Source of the DNA: Beroe ovata
Lineage: Eukaryota > Ctenophora > Nuda > Beroida > Beroidae
Reading direction: 5' to 3'
NCBI GenBank assembly: GCA_946803715.1
Contig: CAMPET010000115.1
Location: 20,290 to 58,015, forward strand
Length of the DNA: 37,726 nucleotides
The notes below the pieces were generated by a model. That model did no database searches, had not been told where the DNA came from, and saw only the letters and a list, made by a program, of their open reading frames with translations. Below are positions 10,153 through 21,615 of this stretch, in pieces (position 1 is the stretch's first letter; every line of letters begins with the position of its first letter). A program made the position numbers and the translations under genes.

Positions 10153-11454
10153 TTATTTCTCCACATTATAGGCAAATTTCTTGTCTCCCAAATACTCTGC
10201 CAGCAGCAAGTTATATGGCCGATAGAACTCATTCAAGAAATTGTACGTAGATTTTAGCATGTCACCTTTCTCGCTATCATACTCGTTCCTTGCGTTTCTT
10301 CTCTTTGCACTGGCCAAGTATCGTTCTAGCTTTGCATATTCATCCGGTGATGGTATCTGGACCTCCAAGAACTCCCAAACTCGCTTCAAAACCCTGCCTG
10401 GAGAGTTGCTATACTCCTCTAACTGAACAACGAGCATGTTTTCCCTGAACTGCTCCTTCCACCCGATAATGTAGCACATGTAGATACCCACGAAAACCTG
10501 AACATCGTTCCTATACTTCAAATCCGTCTTGTAACAACAGTTGTGGAGTGTGTCGTTTTTCAAGCAACCGTTAAACTCATCAACTGCTTCCCTTGCCCTA
10601 ACATCAAATGTGTACTTCGTTCGGTCTGGACGATTCCTAGCCACATAATAGTATTCCGAATATAGTCTCTCAACCGGATTCCGTAGGATGAAGATGATTT
10701 TAGCACCCGGTGTGATGTGACGGATGATATCAGGGTTGTAGTAGGGAGGGTGCCCTGCCCAGGGATACCGTTGCTCCCATCCTGCCTGTTCATGCGACAA
10801 GGTCTGGGTTCCGTCCATCAGCAGGTCATCCGCTCCAATCTCATTCGCGTTCAACCATGTGAGATATTGCTCGAATGACTCCGGATTAATTTCATCTTTT
10901 CGTCCTTCAAATCGATACCTTGTCCAGTAATGTTCCTCTTTTGAGGCCGGGGACACCATGTTCGGGTGCCTGATCAAATTCTTGAATAGTTCCGAAGACC
11001 CACACTTCATAATTCCAGCCAAATAAACAGCAGGTAGACAAACAAGGTCCATGATAGGGTGCATCCAACAGAAGCTCCGGTATTGAGGAAGGAAAGACTT
11101 GGGCAGTGTGCTGAACATATCTGGTAATTCGTGATACAGAGCTGAGAGATTTCGATAGGAAGGGAAGCGGACAGAATGGAATGGATCTTCATTTTGAAGA
11201 TTAGCTGCAGGGGCCAGGGCCCCAATCTCTACCCCGTTCTTGAACACCCGTACTCCAACAATGAGGACTGTCAGGAAGAATATCAATATGCACCCTCTGA
11301 TCGATACCTTGGAGTTCTTTGCAACCATGCTTGGTCGTTCATTTGAGCTTTTATTAGAAGAGGTACAGAAAGAAGTAAGTGGAATGTACGACAAAACGGC
11401 AAGACGAATGACAATCACAACAACTTTAGAATTAGAGGCGTGTTGCGCACGCAC
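10153..11454 (-). CDS. Carbohydrate sulfotransferase, CHST15-like (GalNAc-4-sulfate 6-O-sulfotransferase family)
   Basis: Golgi type II sulfotransferases of this family move sulfate from PAPS to sugar hydroxyls. CHST15 itself adds 6-sulfate to GalNAc-4-sulfate of chondroitin sulfate. The open frame has 433 codons in a single exon. Met43 (codon at 11326-11328) is the likelier start, because it gives a short basic tail followed by one membrane anchor (about residues 54-70). The 5' phosphosulfate loop lies at about 146-160 (AGIMKCGSS), and the 3' phosphate-binding segment at about 257-268 (LRNPVERLYSEY). KEEHYWTRYRF and a C-terminal YRPYN...YLGDKKFAY fit the CHST15 subgroup. Upstream, the coding frame extends through a second hydrophobic segment (residues 11-30), which is less likely to be translated. 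The exact sugar substrate is inference. Confidence 0.85.
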   Translation of the reverse strand: MRAQHASNSKVVVIVIRLAVLSYIPLTSFCTSSNKSSNERPSMVAKNSKVSIRGCILIFFLTVLIVGVRVFKNGVEIGALAPAANLQNEDPFHSVRFPSYRNLSALYHELPDMFSTLPKSFLPQYRSFCWMHPIMDLVCLPAVYLAGIMKCGSSELFKNLIRHPNMVSPASKEEHYWTRYRFEGRKDEINPESFEQYLTWLNANEIGADDLLMDGTQTLSHEQAGWEQRYPWAGHPPYYNPDIIRHITPGAKIIFILRNPVERLYSEYYYVARNRPDRTKYTFDVRAREAVDEFNGCLKNDTLHNCCYKTDLKYRNDVQVFVGIYMCYIIGWKEQFRENMLVVQLEEYSNSPGRVLKRVWEFLEVQIPSPDEYAKLERYLASAKRRNARNEYDSEKGDMLKSTYNFLNEFYRPYNLLLAEYLGDKKFAYNVEK

Positions 11455-12600
11455 AGGACTTAAATAGTGTCCTGCGCAAGGCGAAGCGAAGCTGAGCCGA
11501 GTGCTCTAAATAAGTCCTGGCTTGACCTATAGCCTCCAAAGTACTATAGTGATCGAACGAAAAAGGGTTTTGAACACGCTTGATTGAAATATGGTAGCAA
11601 AAATTGACTTTATCAAAGTTTGTTTGATGCCATATATGGCACAGTTATGGGAAAGCAACTTCAAGTTCAAAACAACGCCCAAAGATGAAATATGGCACGG
11701 ATTGACAATTATGAAGTAAAATATGATGTAACTGCATATTATTCCCCTGAAGTGTGAAGATAAGAACTATTGTGATCAGCAAAACATTCTCCACTGATTC
11801 ACAACAGGTTCTTTTTCAATCATGTAGCCGTAGGTACTTCTCTATGGCACAAAAATCAAAAAACATATGAAGAAACAGAATCAATATGTTGGGAGCAACG
11901 CCAAACAATTCAAGTGAAAGACAGCGGAATAAAGACATTCATCAGCACAAGAAATGCGAAATTCCCACACGATCAATCAAAACACATCCACACACATTCC
12001 AAACACATTCCGGTCATTGACTGCTCTACCGACGCCCCCTTTTCGCCAAACACTCTTTTGCACAACAAAATGATCACACGCCGTACGATTGTACCTGTAA
12101 AAATTGTACAGTTACTACACTCACACGCTGAACTCATGATAACCAATGTACAGAATGAACAGTCATCAAACAAAGCAAATATATTGTGATATTTTTCCCA
12201 AAACCAAATCAGATTTGGTTGTCTCCGTCCGCGGCATCTAGCGTTCTTTATTTCAAAGTCCATGATATGAGAAAGAACGCGGCATTGTTGACATAATGCC
12301 GCCACATCACGTGTCGGTGTAGAATTACACTGCGGTTTTTTTTTCACAGAGATCATTTTCCTTTGCCCCCCACTTTCCGCGAATCTGATTACGTACCCCA
12401 TGTTATTCCCGGATTATGTTTTCCCTTGCTTTCCAAGAATCTATAGTTACGGACTACCTAGATATTGCATGTCATTTCTACTCGAGCACCAGACCGGCGT
12501 TCGGACGTAATTTATTAATTTACCGGAATTGCCACTTTTGCGGTTAGCTCCGAGATGTGGAATATTATTGATTGTGGAATGTTATCATGATTGATTTATC
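11455..12600. other. Intergenic between sulfotransferase and candidate small gene
   Basis: Holds the presumed promoter of the minus-strand sulfotransferase, including a GC-richer patch (GCAAGGCGAAGCGAAGCTGA) right beside the open frame, and a diverged foldback-element arm at about 12188-12308. No gene recognised. Confidence 0.6.
12188..12308. repeat. Diverged single arm of a foldback element
   Basis: Aligns along its length to the left arm of the palindromic element at 26924-27049. It starts GTGATATTTTTCCCAAAACC, passes through AAAGAACGCGGCAT and ends CCGCCACATCAC, with many substitutions. No matching second arm follows, so this is either a decayed copy or a one-arm derivative. Confidence 0.85.
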
Positions 12601-13048
12601 ATGACAAGGACAGCTGATGAGCGTGAGAGGAAAGAACGCATGTGTAAGTATACCATATACATATAAATACATAATATGTATACAAGTTCAGAAGGAATCC
12701 AATTCCAAAATTCCGGCATTAGACAAGCGTTAGACCTGCATAAGACCGGCGCCTGGCCAAAGTGGCAAACAAAATTTGCCCCCAAAAGGTGCTCTATCAA
12801 TTATAATGACGAATATGAATGTTTGTGAGTCTAATAATATGCTCTTCCCCATTTTTCACTCTGTGAAATCTGATTTCTGCAGATCCCTCACCCCACCGTC
12901 TCTGTTTTCTACAGAAACGTTAGTTTTTCAGCTAGACTCTGCTCGCGATGGATTCCCAGACATGGACGGCTCGGTCGGATCTATTTTCCAGAAAATTGTC
13001 CCTTCAAACGAGATGTATGATAAATTATGTACTCTTGTTATAGCCTGA
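12601..13048 (+). CDS. Candidate small three-exon gene, unidentified
   Basis: I do not recognise the product. Proposed exons are 12601-12641, 12687-12788 and 12883-13048, giving one open frame of about 102 codons. Phase 2 at both junctions is compatible. The final acceptor (GATTTCTGCAG) is good, whereas the first intron is very short (45 bases) and the second donor (AAAAG-GTGCTC) is weak. The predicted start is strongly charged (TADERERKER) and the C-terminal part holds FQLDSARDGFPDMDGSVG. An AATAAA at 13102-13107 follows the stop by about 55 bases. This could equally be a chance frame. Confidence 0.28.
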
Positions 13049-13101
13049 CGATGTCGTTGAACGACGAAATTGATCGCAATTAAAAGACGCATTTGTTAAC
13101 A

Positions 13102-13107
13102 AATAAA
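13102..13107 (+). promoter_or_regulatory. Polyadenylation signal AATAAA
   Basis: A canonical hexamer 54 bases after the TGA of the candidate small gene, on the same strand. It supports a transcript end here but is a frequent chance motif in AT-rich DNA. Confidence 0.35.
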
Positions 13108-15039
13108 AAGAGAATCAACCAATTATCTATCATCGTAACTCATGCGACTCTTATTCAATCGTCCAACCCATGAACTATGTATCAAACGAGAATCCAGCAA
13201 CAGCAAGACGCTGTCACATCGGTTCAGGAGACCGAGAAAGCTGGATAGAAAGAAGAGATAGACAGGGGCAAAACGGTAGTGTTACCGATGAAGTGCTAGG
13301 ATTGGACATGGTGATGTTTGGTATGTGACAGTTGGCACATTACCAAGCCCTCTTTTATGACAGATGTATACACTTAATCAATCCTGCCTTGCTTTCTATA
13401 GCTATTATCATAAGAGTACTGTTAAATAATGGTCGATAACAATGGATGAGTACTTGTACACAATACACATGTCTGATACCCCTTCTCCTAAACCCCCCTC
13501 CTCAATACCCCACCTCGCTATACCACACTTGCAGGTAGAGAGAGAGAGGTGTGTGTTCTATATACGCACCTGATTAGTAAATATCCATAATCAGTGATCA
13601 TCTTTGTATACAATAGCTCCACGTATACAACACCGTTTTATAGTCCTCATGTGCAGTAGGTTTAGCTATGGAAATATTGTGATTGCTGTGATTTCGCCCC
13701 TGTTATTTGATGCTTGTTAACGAATTCACACTGAGACAAACGCAGACAGACACAGACATACTTACACTCACACAGACGAACACAAGCAAGTTTCTCAAAC
13801 ACAGATACAGATACACACACACAGACATAGAGTATAGACACACACATACACACACATACACACACAAACCCACACAGACACACAGTACATACTCACAGAC
13901 ACAAACAGACTCACAGACACAAACACACACACGTCACACACAGCTGCAGTTCTCACTACATTATACCAAACTGAAACCCGGATACGATAAAGTAAAGTGT
14001 AATGGACAATTGTGACCAGGCACGACAACTTGTAACGGCAAATTCACGCTGAAAATCACCCATTTTTCATCCACTTTTCGGTGAAACTCTCTGCCAATAT
14101 TAGGACCACGTGACCAGACCCGTTATCACGTGACCTCACACTACATCAACATGACAGCGAGACATGATCATCATTGCAATTATTATTCGGGTAATGGTAA
14201 TTTATGCGTTTGTCATAGCGTGCTATCGTATGTGCAGGGAGTGTCAACATCATTAGTAGCTGTAAACTATAACTCTGGGTCGTGTCTGTGTATGTGTGTG
14301 TGCGTGTGTGTGTGCGTGTGTGTGTGCGTGTGTNAACAATGAGCATCGTACCCCTAGGTACCATGGATCAGAGCTGTTGTCATGGTAACTACCATGTTGC
14401 CATGGTTATTACCATGTAACTATAGTAATCACTGTGAATTCTGAATAGTGTGAATAGCGTGGTGTTTACAGGGTGAACAGGTGTGTAAACTGTGTGGTGT
14501 GTACCCCTTTCAATATCACAGCATAGCATAGTGTGTGTGTGTGTGTGTGTGTTATCAGTTCACCCTTTATTCCCGGAAATTCTAGTCTATCTCTATAGAA
14601 CTCTTTTGTTCGCTGATGCTAGGAGAATTGCTCCCCTACCTATAGCTAGACACATAAATACGTGAACAAGGGTAGCAGGTATTGAGTATTCAAAATCCGC
14701 AATAATTACTGTACTCGTTCCAAACGGTGTTTAAAGATAGCCGAAGTTACGACTCACGTTTAACATAATATGCGCATAATACTGTATCAGGAGTGCAGCA
14801 TATTATTGTGTGTTTGCGTTTATTCCGTGTTTTCCCTTATCTCGCTGCTTCTCTTCTAAATACCCAGTTATTTTGACACATAACATCACGTCGCAATGAA
14901 TATCGCTGTTTTCACACTGTTCATAGTATGGAAATGTGACATCGCCTCGAGACACGCCCATCTACACGCTAACGCTACACACAGAGTGTGTAGTACACAC
15001 CACAAGATATTATAGGACCCGGCGTGCTTATGACGTGTT
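13108..15039. other. Gene-free stretch rich in microsatellites
   Basis: CA/CAGA repeat at about 13735-13936, GT repeat with an N at about 14278-14334, and GT repeat at 14531-14552. Around 14360-14420 there are several overlapping copies of a CCATGGTA/TACCATG motif. The rest has no convincing exon. The right end presumably contains the sulfatase promoter. Confidence 0.65.
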
Positions 15040-18000
15040 ATGAAAACAACAGGACCGCAGTTCTCGAGGTCGTACAGTCGTCAAGTGTCCGTCGGGAAGT
15101 ATCGTAATTTGTCGGTGGTGAAGGGCCCCGGTCAGAAGGGCATTATCTATGCTGAGGAAGAGGGTCCACACTGGCGACTAAAGGGGGAGTTCAGCGTGAT
15201 CGACTACTGCACGTGTGAGTCACAGTACTAAGTGAGGAGTGGGGTGTGACATGGAGTGTGACATGGGGTGTGCACTGTGAAAAGAGGTGTGACATGGGGT
15301 GTGCACTGTGAAAAGAGGTGTGGGATGGGGTGTGCACTGTGAAAAGAGGTGTGGGATGGGGTGTGCACTGTGAAAAGAGGTGTGACATGGGGTGTGCACT
15401 GTGAAAAGATGTGTGACATGGGGTGTGCACTATGAAAAGAGGGATGTGAGGAGGGAATGCATTAGAGTACACTGCAAAGGCGTTGGATGGGTGTGATATG
15501 GGTGTGGCGGAGTGTTATGGGGCATATAGTGGGGAAATCCAGTCACACAATTTCGAATGTAACCAACTACACACCACTACACAACAATCACGCACATACT
15601 TAGCTCATGCTATAATGTGATACTAATAGTCACATTATCTCTTACTTCAGATCACGTACTCATTGCGTTCATCGTCTTGCTGGTGGTAGCTGCGACTGTC
15701 GCGCTTGCCGTGCTATTGTCTCCCAAGCAAGAGGTTGTGAGAAACGACCCCAATGTTCTGGTCATCATTGCAGACGATTTGGGGTACAATGATGTGGGAT
15801 ACCAAGGCCAGGATGTCAAAACTCCCTACATAGACAGACTAGCCAAGTTAGTAAAACCACAGACAGACAGACACACACTCACACAGACACACATGTACAC
15901 ACACAGACACACAGACACACAGAGACACACAGACACACTCTCCTACAGGGACAGTATAAAGTTGAGACGGCACTACACCTCCCCTATGTGTAGTCCAACG
16001 AGATCAGCCCTGTTTACTGGTCGGTACCCGTTCAGATATGGCATGTCAGGGAATAGAGTCATGTACTATGGCACCAGGCATGGTTTAGACCTCTCAGAGA
16101 CGCTCCTGTCACAGGTTAATCGCATGAATTATCTGAACACGACTTCCTATCATGAATATTATGTGCCCCATTGTGCTATGAAATGAGGGAGAAACATTAG
16201 CTGACTTGACATGGTACGTGAGAGCATAAGTGGTACCTATCATAGTGGTAGCATGAATCCATAGACGGGATTTGTACGTGGTTCGATTATATTCCCATCA
16301 AACGTTATATTTCGGATTACAGCTATTGCACTATTGCAGGGTTTCATAAAGCTTACTCGCTCTACATGGTCATCATTTCATATCGTCTTAACACATAACC
16401 CTTCTCACACGACAATCTGGGAATTGAAACGTGACCAGACTGTCCAGTGTCCATGTGAGATGAGTTAAGCTAGGAGTCTCGTATAAAATGGGATTAGATA
16501 GTAGACGCGCGCACGAAGACGATCCGGTTTTGGTCATTATGATCTCGTCCTTGGATATATCGTGAAACTACAGCTACCGCTAACCACTATCATGGGAGTA
16601 GTTGTCTGGTTTATAATATCAGCTGGCTATGATCGCGACACTTTATTGTAGAGCTGCACCTCCCCACACCTTAAATAATAGTAAAGACAGTAAACTGTTC
16701 TGAGTTACAGCCAGCAATATGATCCCTCAATAATTCAGTGTCAAACGAGACAGATGATAGTTAGACAATATTGAGAAAATATAATGACATTAAACAGCAA
16801 CGCTCTAAAATTAGTAGCACAAGTAACATTTACTCCTCTACATCTGCCATGCGTGAGCAGCACTAACGCGTGACGGATAACTCCCGAATATCAATAGCGT
16901 CCATTGTTCCCCCAGAAACTGAAGGAAGCAAAGTATGACACCACTATGATTGGGAAATGGCACCTGGGATTCGCTGACTGGGCCATGACACCAGTGAGGT
17001 AGCTGCTACTTCATAATATAGGGTGTCAAATGTCAATAATCATGTATATACATCAGGTTGTAACTGTCAAAATCAGCAATCCACATGCGGTTTGGCATGT
17101 CATATTTAAACCCGTTACCGCATAACAACAAGTTTTATAACTGCTGTACCGACTTCAGGCGAGGATTTGACTATTTCTTTGGGATGTATGGGGGGAGTGC
17201 AACATATCGGACCCACATGAGTTACGAGGGCCCCCGGACCTCAGGCTACGACCTGTTCGAGGATGTCAGGGACCCACAGGGTAAGGGGGAGAGAGAGAGA
17301 ATTGCCTGGTCCATGGTGTTTTCTGCACATGTTATCCGTGAAAATAACTTTGCAAACACACACACACACACAGTGGGGATGAAACACACTGTGGTACAAG
17401 ACAACAAGGAGACCTTCTCAGAGCTTCTGTATACAGAGAAAGCAATAGAACGGATTGAAGAATCTGCTTATGGTAGGATTAGTTAAGCATGATAGACTGT
17501 CTTATTAAACCATCAATCAACTGACAACTATATCAATAAAACATTGCAATAGTTGTACTACGCCCTTTTACCCGAGTGACGGTTTATAGCCAATATTTTA
17601 AACTGAGATAAGTTTTTCAATTTACCTATAATGATTCTAACTTCACATAGGAGCATCAAACAATCCTTTCTTTATGGTGGTATCATACTCCAACCCACAC
17701 GCTCCGATAAAACCTATGTCCAGTGACGTGGAGCAAAACACCCATATCGCAAACCAGGTTAATAGTTCTCAGAGTTATAATCGCACCTCACACCAAGATA
17801 GTAACGCGCTAGTGGTTATTTTCGCGATTTTAATGATATGACAAACTAAATAACACACCAAAATGCCACAGTGAATCACCCTCTGTAGTATTAACCACAT
17901 TTCATTTTCAACCAGGGTTAAGCTTTCTCACTGCCGCGTTATTCATATAATTGATGCTCAGTGTCAAAAAAGCTGCGAAAATTCACTGAGAATTTTAACA

Positions 18001-19732
18001 TTTTAGAGACGGCGGGAAATGGCAGCCTTGATAACAAGCATGGATTATGGGGTTGGGCGTCTGACAACTGCACTACAAAACACAAACCTGTACAACAACA
18101 CTGTGATCATATTTCTCAGCGACAATGGCGGTATGTACCAAACAGTGAGGGTGGGGGTGTGGGAGTGTGGGATGCAGGTGGGAGTGTGGGGTGCAGGTGG
18201 GAGTGTNGGGTGTGGGAGTGTGGTGCAGGTGGGAGTGTGGGGTGCAGGTGGGAGTGTACGAACTGAGTATTTTGTATTATTGTGTAAGAATGTTAGTTTG
18301 CAGTTTTGTGATAATGATATATGTTTGATGTGCACGAGTGTTACTGGAATACCCAGGGATGGAATACCTCGGTAGTTTCCATTTCTAACGTATTGTCCCC
18401 AGGTCACATAGCACTACCGGGAGGGGAGAGCTTAGGTTCGTCTAACTTGCCGTTCAGAGGAGCTAAGGGGACCCTCTATGAGGGAGGTGTACGGACACCC
18501 GCACTCATTCGTATACCCCACTATACCACAGGTATTCCCACTATGTTGTAACGTTACCAAACTGTAACACTGCCGTGGTGTAGTTACTACTGTAACTCAT
18601 GCTTGTCTGAACCCGCACAGAGGACACGGAGTTGATGTACGACGGCTTGTTCCACGTCTCCGACTGGTATCCAACGATCGCCTCACTGTGTGGTGTGGAT
18701 GTGTCGGACAACGCCCTCCCATTGGACGGCTACGACCACACGGGTGAGCAACTACTGGTAGTGGTTCTGGTTAGTTACGACCACACAGATTATAGCACAT
18801 GGAAGTGGTTAGTTACGACCACACAGGTTATAGCAACTGGTAGTGGTAAGTAACTAAGACCACATAGGTTATCGCAACTGGTAGTGGTAAGTAACTAAGA
18901 CCACATAGGTTATCGCAACTGGTAATGGTAAGTAACTAAGACCACACAGGTTATCGCAACTGGTCTTGATAAGTAACAAGCTGTAATATTGTCCCTGCTT
19001 AATATCCCAATTCCCACAGCTGCGTTCAGAGAACTGGTAGAGGGAAGCGAGGTGTCAGTCCGGGACCACTTGGTCCTAGACATCGACCCTGTTTACAACC
19101 AGGCAGCTATAGTACAGGGCGATTTCAAGCTTTTGGTCGGGGACCCAGCTCCCTACAAGTTCGACAAAGTTTACCCCCTTATAACTGTAAGTATTGTGTA
19201 CCCCTTATTATAGCAGCTACTGCTCCCAGAGTTGTGTGATTGTGTGGCTAGCAACAGATGTTGCGTGATTGTGTGACTAGCAACATAATGCTGTGTGATT
19301 GTGTGAACAACAGGGCGCAGCTGTATGATTATTATAACCGGTAATCGCCACACTCAGGAGGAATCAATCGAAGCGTATCCGGATATCATCCAGAACTCAA
19401 CTCACTATCACCTCGACTTTGACATGAACAGTGCATTCCGTGAGTTTGTCGCCCTGCAACAAGCCTACTCCAACGACCCCGACCCCTGTCTCTCACTAGA
19501 CTGTATGTCACAGGAGGTCGTGCTATATGACCTCTCTATCGACCCGACAGAGACCAATGACATCGCGTGGAGATTCACCCATATCAAGCAGGACCTGTAC
19601 AGCAAGCTCGGTCTGTACGCCAACACCACGCACCCGCTCGTTCGACCTATCTTCTTCGATGATGAAAATGCGGAGGCGTTGTCAGACAACAAGATCTGGC
19701 AACCGTGGCTAAACTCGACAACTGTCACCTAA
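15040..19732 (+). CDS. Type II membrane-anchored arylsulfatase, ARSB-like (12 exons)
   Basis: Predicted sulfate-ester hydrolase acting in the secretory route or at the cell surface; ARSB-type enzymes cleave GalNAc-4-sulfate. Exons: 15040-15214, 15651-15846, 15949-16114, 16916-16998, 17159-17280, 17374-17472, 17651-17757, 18007-18130, 18403-18531, 18621-18743, 19020-19186, 19358-19732. The joined length is 1866 nt with every phase compatible, giving 621 residues. Residues 1-59 are a basic cytosolic tail and about 60-81 one membrane span. Metal-binding Asp100-Asp101 lie in VLVIIADDLG. Cys138 in CSPTRSALFTGRYP is the formylglycine site, GKWHLG is at 192-197 and DNGG at 355-358. LRG-type and HVSDWYPT motifs follow. 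The substrate is inferred. An anchor instead of a cleaved signal peptide is unusual for ARSB relatives. Most introns carry simple repeats. Confidence 0.93.
15256..15441. repeat. 31-bp minisatellite, six copies (sulfatase intron 1)
   Basis: Six contiguous 31-bp units beginning at 15256, 15287, 15318, 15349, 15380 and 15411, each starting GTGTGRSATGGGGTGTGCAC. They differ at only a few positions, which suggests recent expansion. A partial unit precedes the array. Confidence 0.95.
15847..15948 (+). repeat. CA/CAGA repeat forming nearly all of sulfatase intron 2
   Basis: A 102-base GT-AG intron (GTTAGTAAAACC at the start, CTCTCCTACAG at the end) made mostly of CACAGA repeats. It contains no stop in the gene's frame and its length is divisible by three, so retention would insert 34 residues without a frameshift. 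Confidence 0.8.
18146..18258. repeat. GT-rich minisatellite with an N (sulfatase intron 8)
   Basis: Repeats of GTGGGAGTGTGGGGTGCAG-like units of about 18-19 bases. The single N at 18207 sits inside the array, where the phase of the repeat is also disturbed, pointing to a misassembled or collapsed array. Confidence 0.85.
18731..18977. repeat. 41-bp minisatellite overlapping an exon-intron border (sulfatase exon 10/intron 10)
   Basis: Six units begin at 18731, 18776, 18814, 18855, 18896 and 18937; the last four are exactly 41 bp. Unit 1 starts inside exon 10 (TACGACCACACGG, 18731-18743) and contains the real donor GTGAGC. Later units carry the related TACGACCACACAG or TAAGACCACATAG followed by a GGTAAGTAAC segment. 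Confidence 0.92.
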
Positions 19733-21319
19733 ATATATCATGTTAACACATGTTGTCAGCATCGCGTTGTCAGCATCCTGTGAAAAAGTGTGAAAGTGTG
19801 TCGTGGAGCAGGGCAAAGCGGCATAATGGGAGACTTTGAGGCGAGAAGAACTCTGATAATTGAAACAGTTTCAACATGAGCTGTATATGATTATCGAGCT
19901 GTACAATGAGTCGCTGTTGAAAATAGCGGTGTCAAAAATGCGGAAGCTGTCAAATGGGTATGGCGGAGACATTATTGTGAATTAACCTTGGAGCAAATTT
20001 CCATCCGATTTCTATTTGATTTTTCTATTTTTGTATTGATATAAACCGTTCTATTCAGAATGACGAAATTTATTCATCACGTTTATTAACGAACATTTGA
20101 CCGTGCTATGGCAATATTTATTTCGATTATATCTAAATGTTTAATTTGTCGGAATATACATAGTGTACGCTACTACCTAGACTGAAATAAGATAGTCTCG
20201 GGACCATCTAGAAACTTGGAATTCGTTGCTGACAATGCGATCCCTCTGTAATAGCCGCCTGGGGAACTACAGAGATGAAGATGGCGCTGCACTCTTGCTG
20301 CACCATGAATTCGTCACGAATTTGTTATCGTGTTTGCTTCCTCGAGACTTATATTACAATGATCTTTCCTTTGCACAATATGGCACAGAGATGGTATCAT
20401 TTCTCGTTATATGCAAGCAAAGTAATAATCTGATGAACCATATCTCTCATTTCACCCCGTATTATATCGTTTTCAATCGGAAGTTAAACAGATCTATTCA
20501 CTGATCACTCAACGTAACATAATATAATCATAACCTATGCCTCAGCATGCCCTATTAATTTCAAATAATATACGGGGGGTGATAATATTTGCACCAAGTT
20601 TTAATAACGTGATTGAACAATAACCACACGTGACACATGACACGTGTGCAGTAACCCAAAGATGAATCGATATCCTCTTCCCTTTCTATAAGGTCGTCAT
20701 ATCGGTTCATATTTGCATCTCGTTTTTATAAATATCAATTATTGATACCCATGTTTCTCTAACAATGACTGGTGATTGGGGGTGTCTTACGGTACTTTCT
20801 TCCGATTATCCTATATCGATAAGAAAATCATGCCACTCATAATTTGAGTGAGATAGATGTTATGCAATGTGCAAAGTGAATAGTGAAGCAAATATCTTGT
20901 GTGTTATGGTCAATGTATCGGAAATTGAACCAGGCGGGGCCCGTTTGGAGATGCTATGAGTGGAAACTGCACGCGCGGCCACGCCCACTTTATCTCAATC
21001 TATCATGATTACATTATACTAGTTACTACCAGCGCAGAATCATAGTACGTTTTACACGAGAGCGGCGGTTCTAATATTCTTTATATTAGCAGCCATGAAT
21101 CATATGATTTGATATGATTAGTGCAGGGCTAGTAATCATATGTCAGAACCTAATCGACATTGGATAAGTCTCGGTATATGCACTTATAGATTGATCCTCG
21201 CATGAGTGAACTACATAGCAAGTTGCTAGCAAGAATCATTCACAATTTGTCTCGTTGTCGCACTGGTGGCGTTTGTGTGTTCACAGTTATAATACCGACT
21301 TTAGCAAGACATATGGTAC

Positions 21320-21615
21320 GTAGCAGTCAGGCCCTTCACATTTTTTGTCCGGGAGCTGCAGGGCCTTGACTAGCGAAGCGAGCAAAGATAAGTAGAACAC
21401 TCAAAAATCTCAAATTTCAATGGTCATCTTCATTCTGGTTACACCCCAAAGGTTGGGGCAGTGGTCTGGGGGCGCGGCCCTTAGACGCCAGGGGTTAAGT
21501 TTGAAGTTTCGTTCGAAAAGGTGAAGTTTTTGAAAATTTTCATGAGATATCCAATTTTTCCGAGAATGGCAGCGGCCGCCCTGCCCCCCTGCCCCCCCCT
21601 GTCTACGTGCCTGCA
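21320..21615. repeat. Probable transposon-derived segment
   Basis: A composition-skewed block with runs of C (CCCTGCCCCCCTGCCCCCCC near 21581-21600), GGGGGCGCGGCCC and GCGAAGCGAGC, unlike the flanking AT-rich DNA. Such blocks are common as decayed mobile elements in invertebrate genomes. This is a judgement by appearance only; no ends or protein were identified. Confidence 0.3.
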
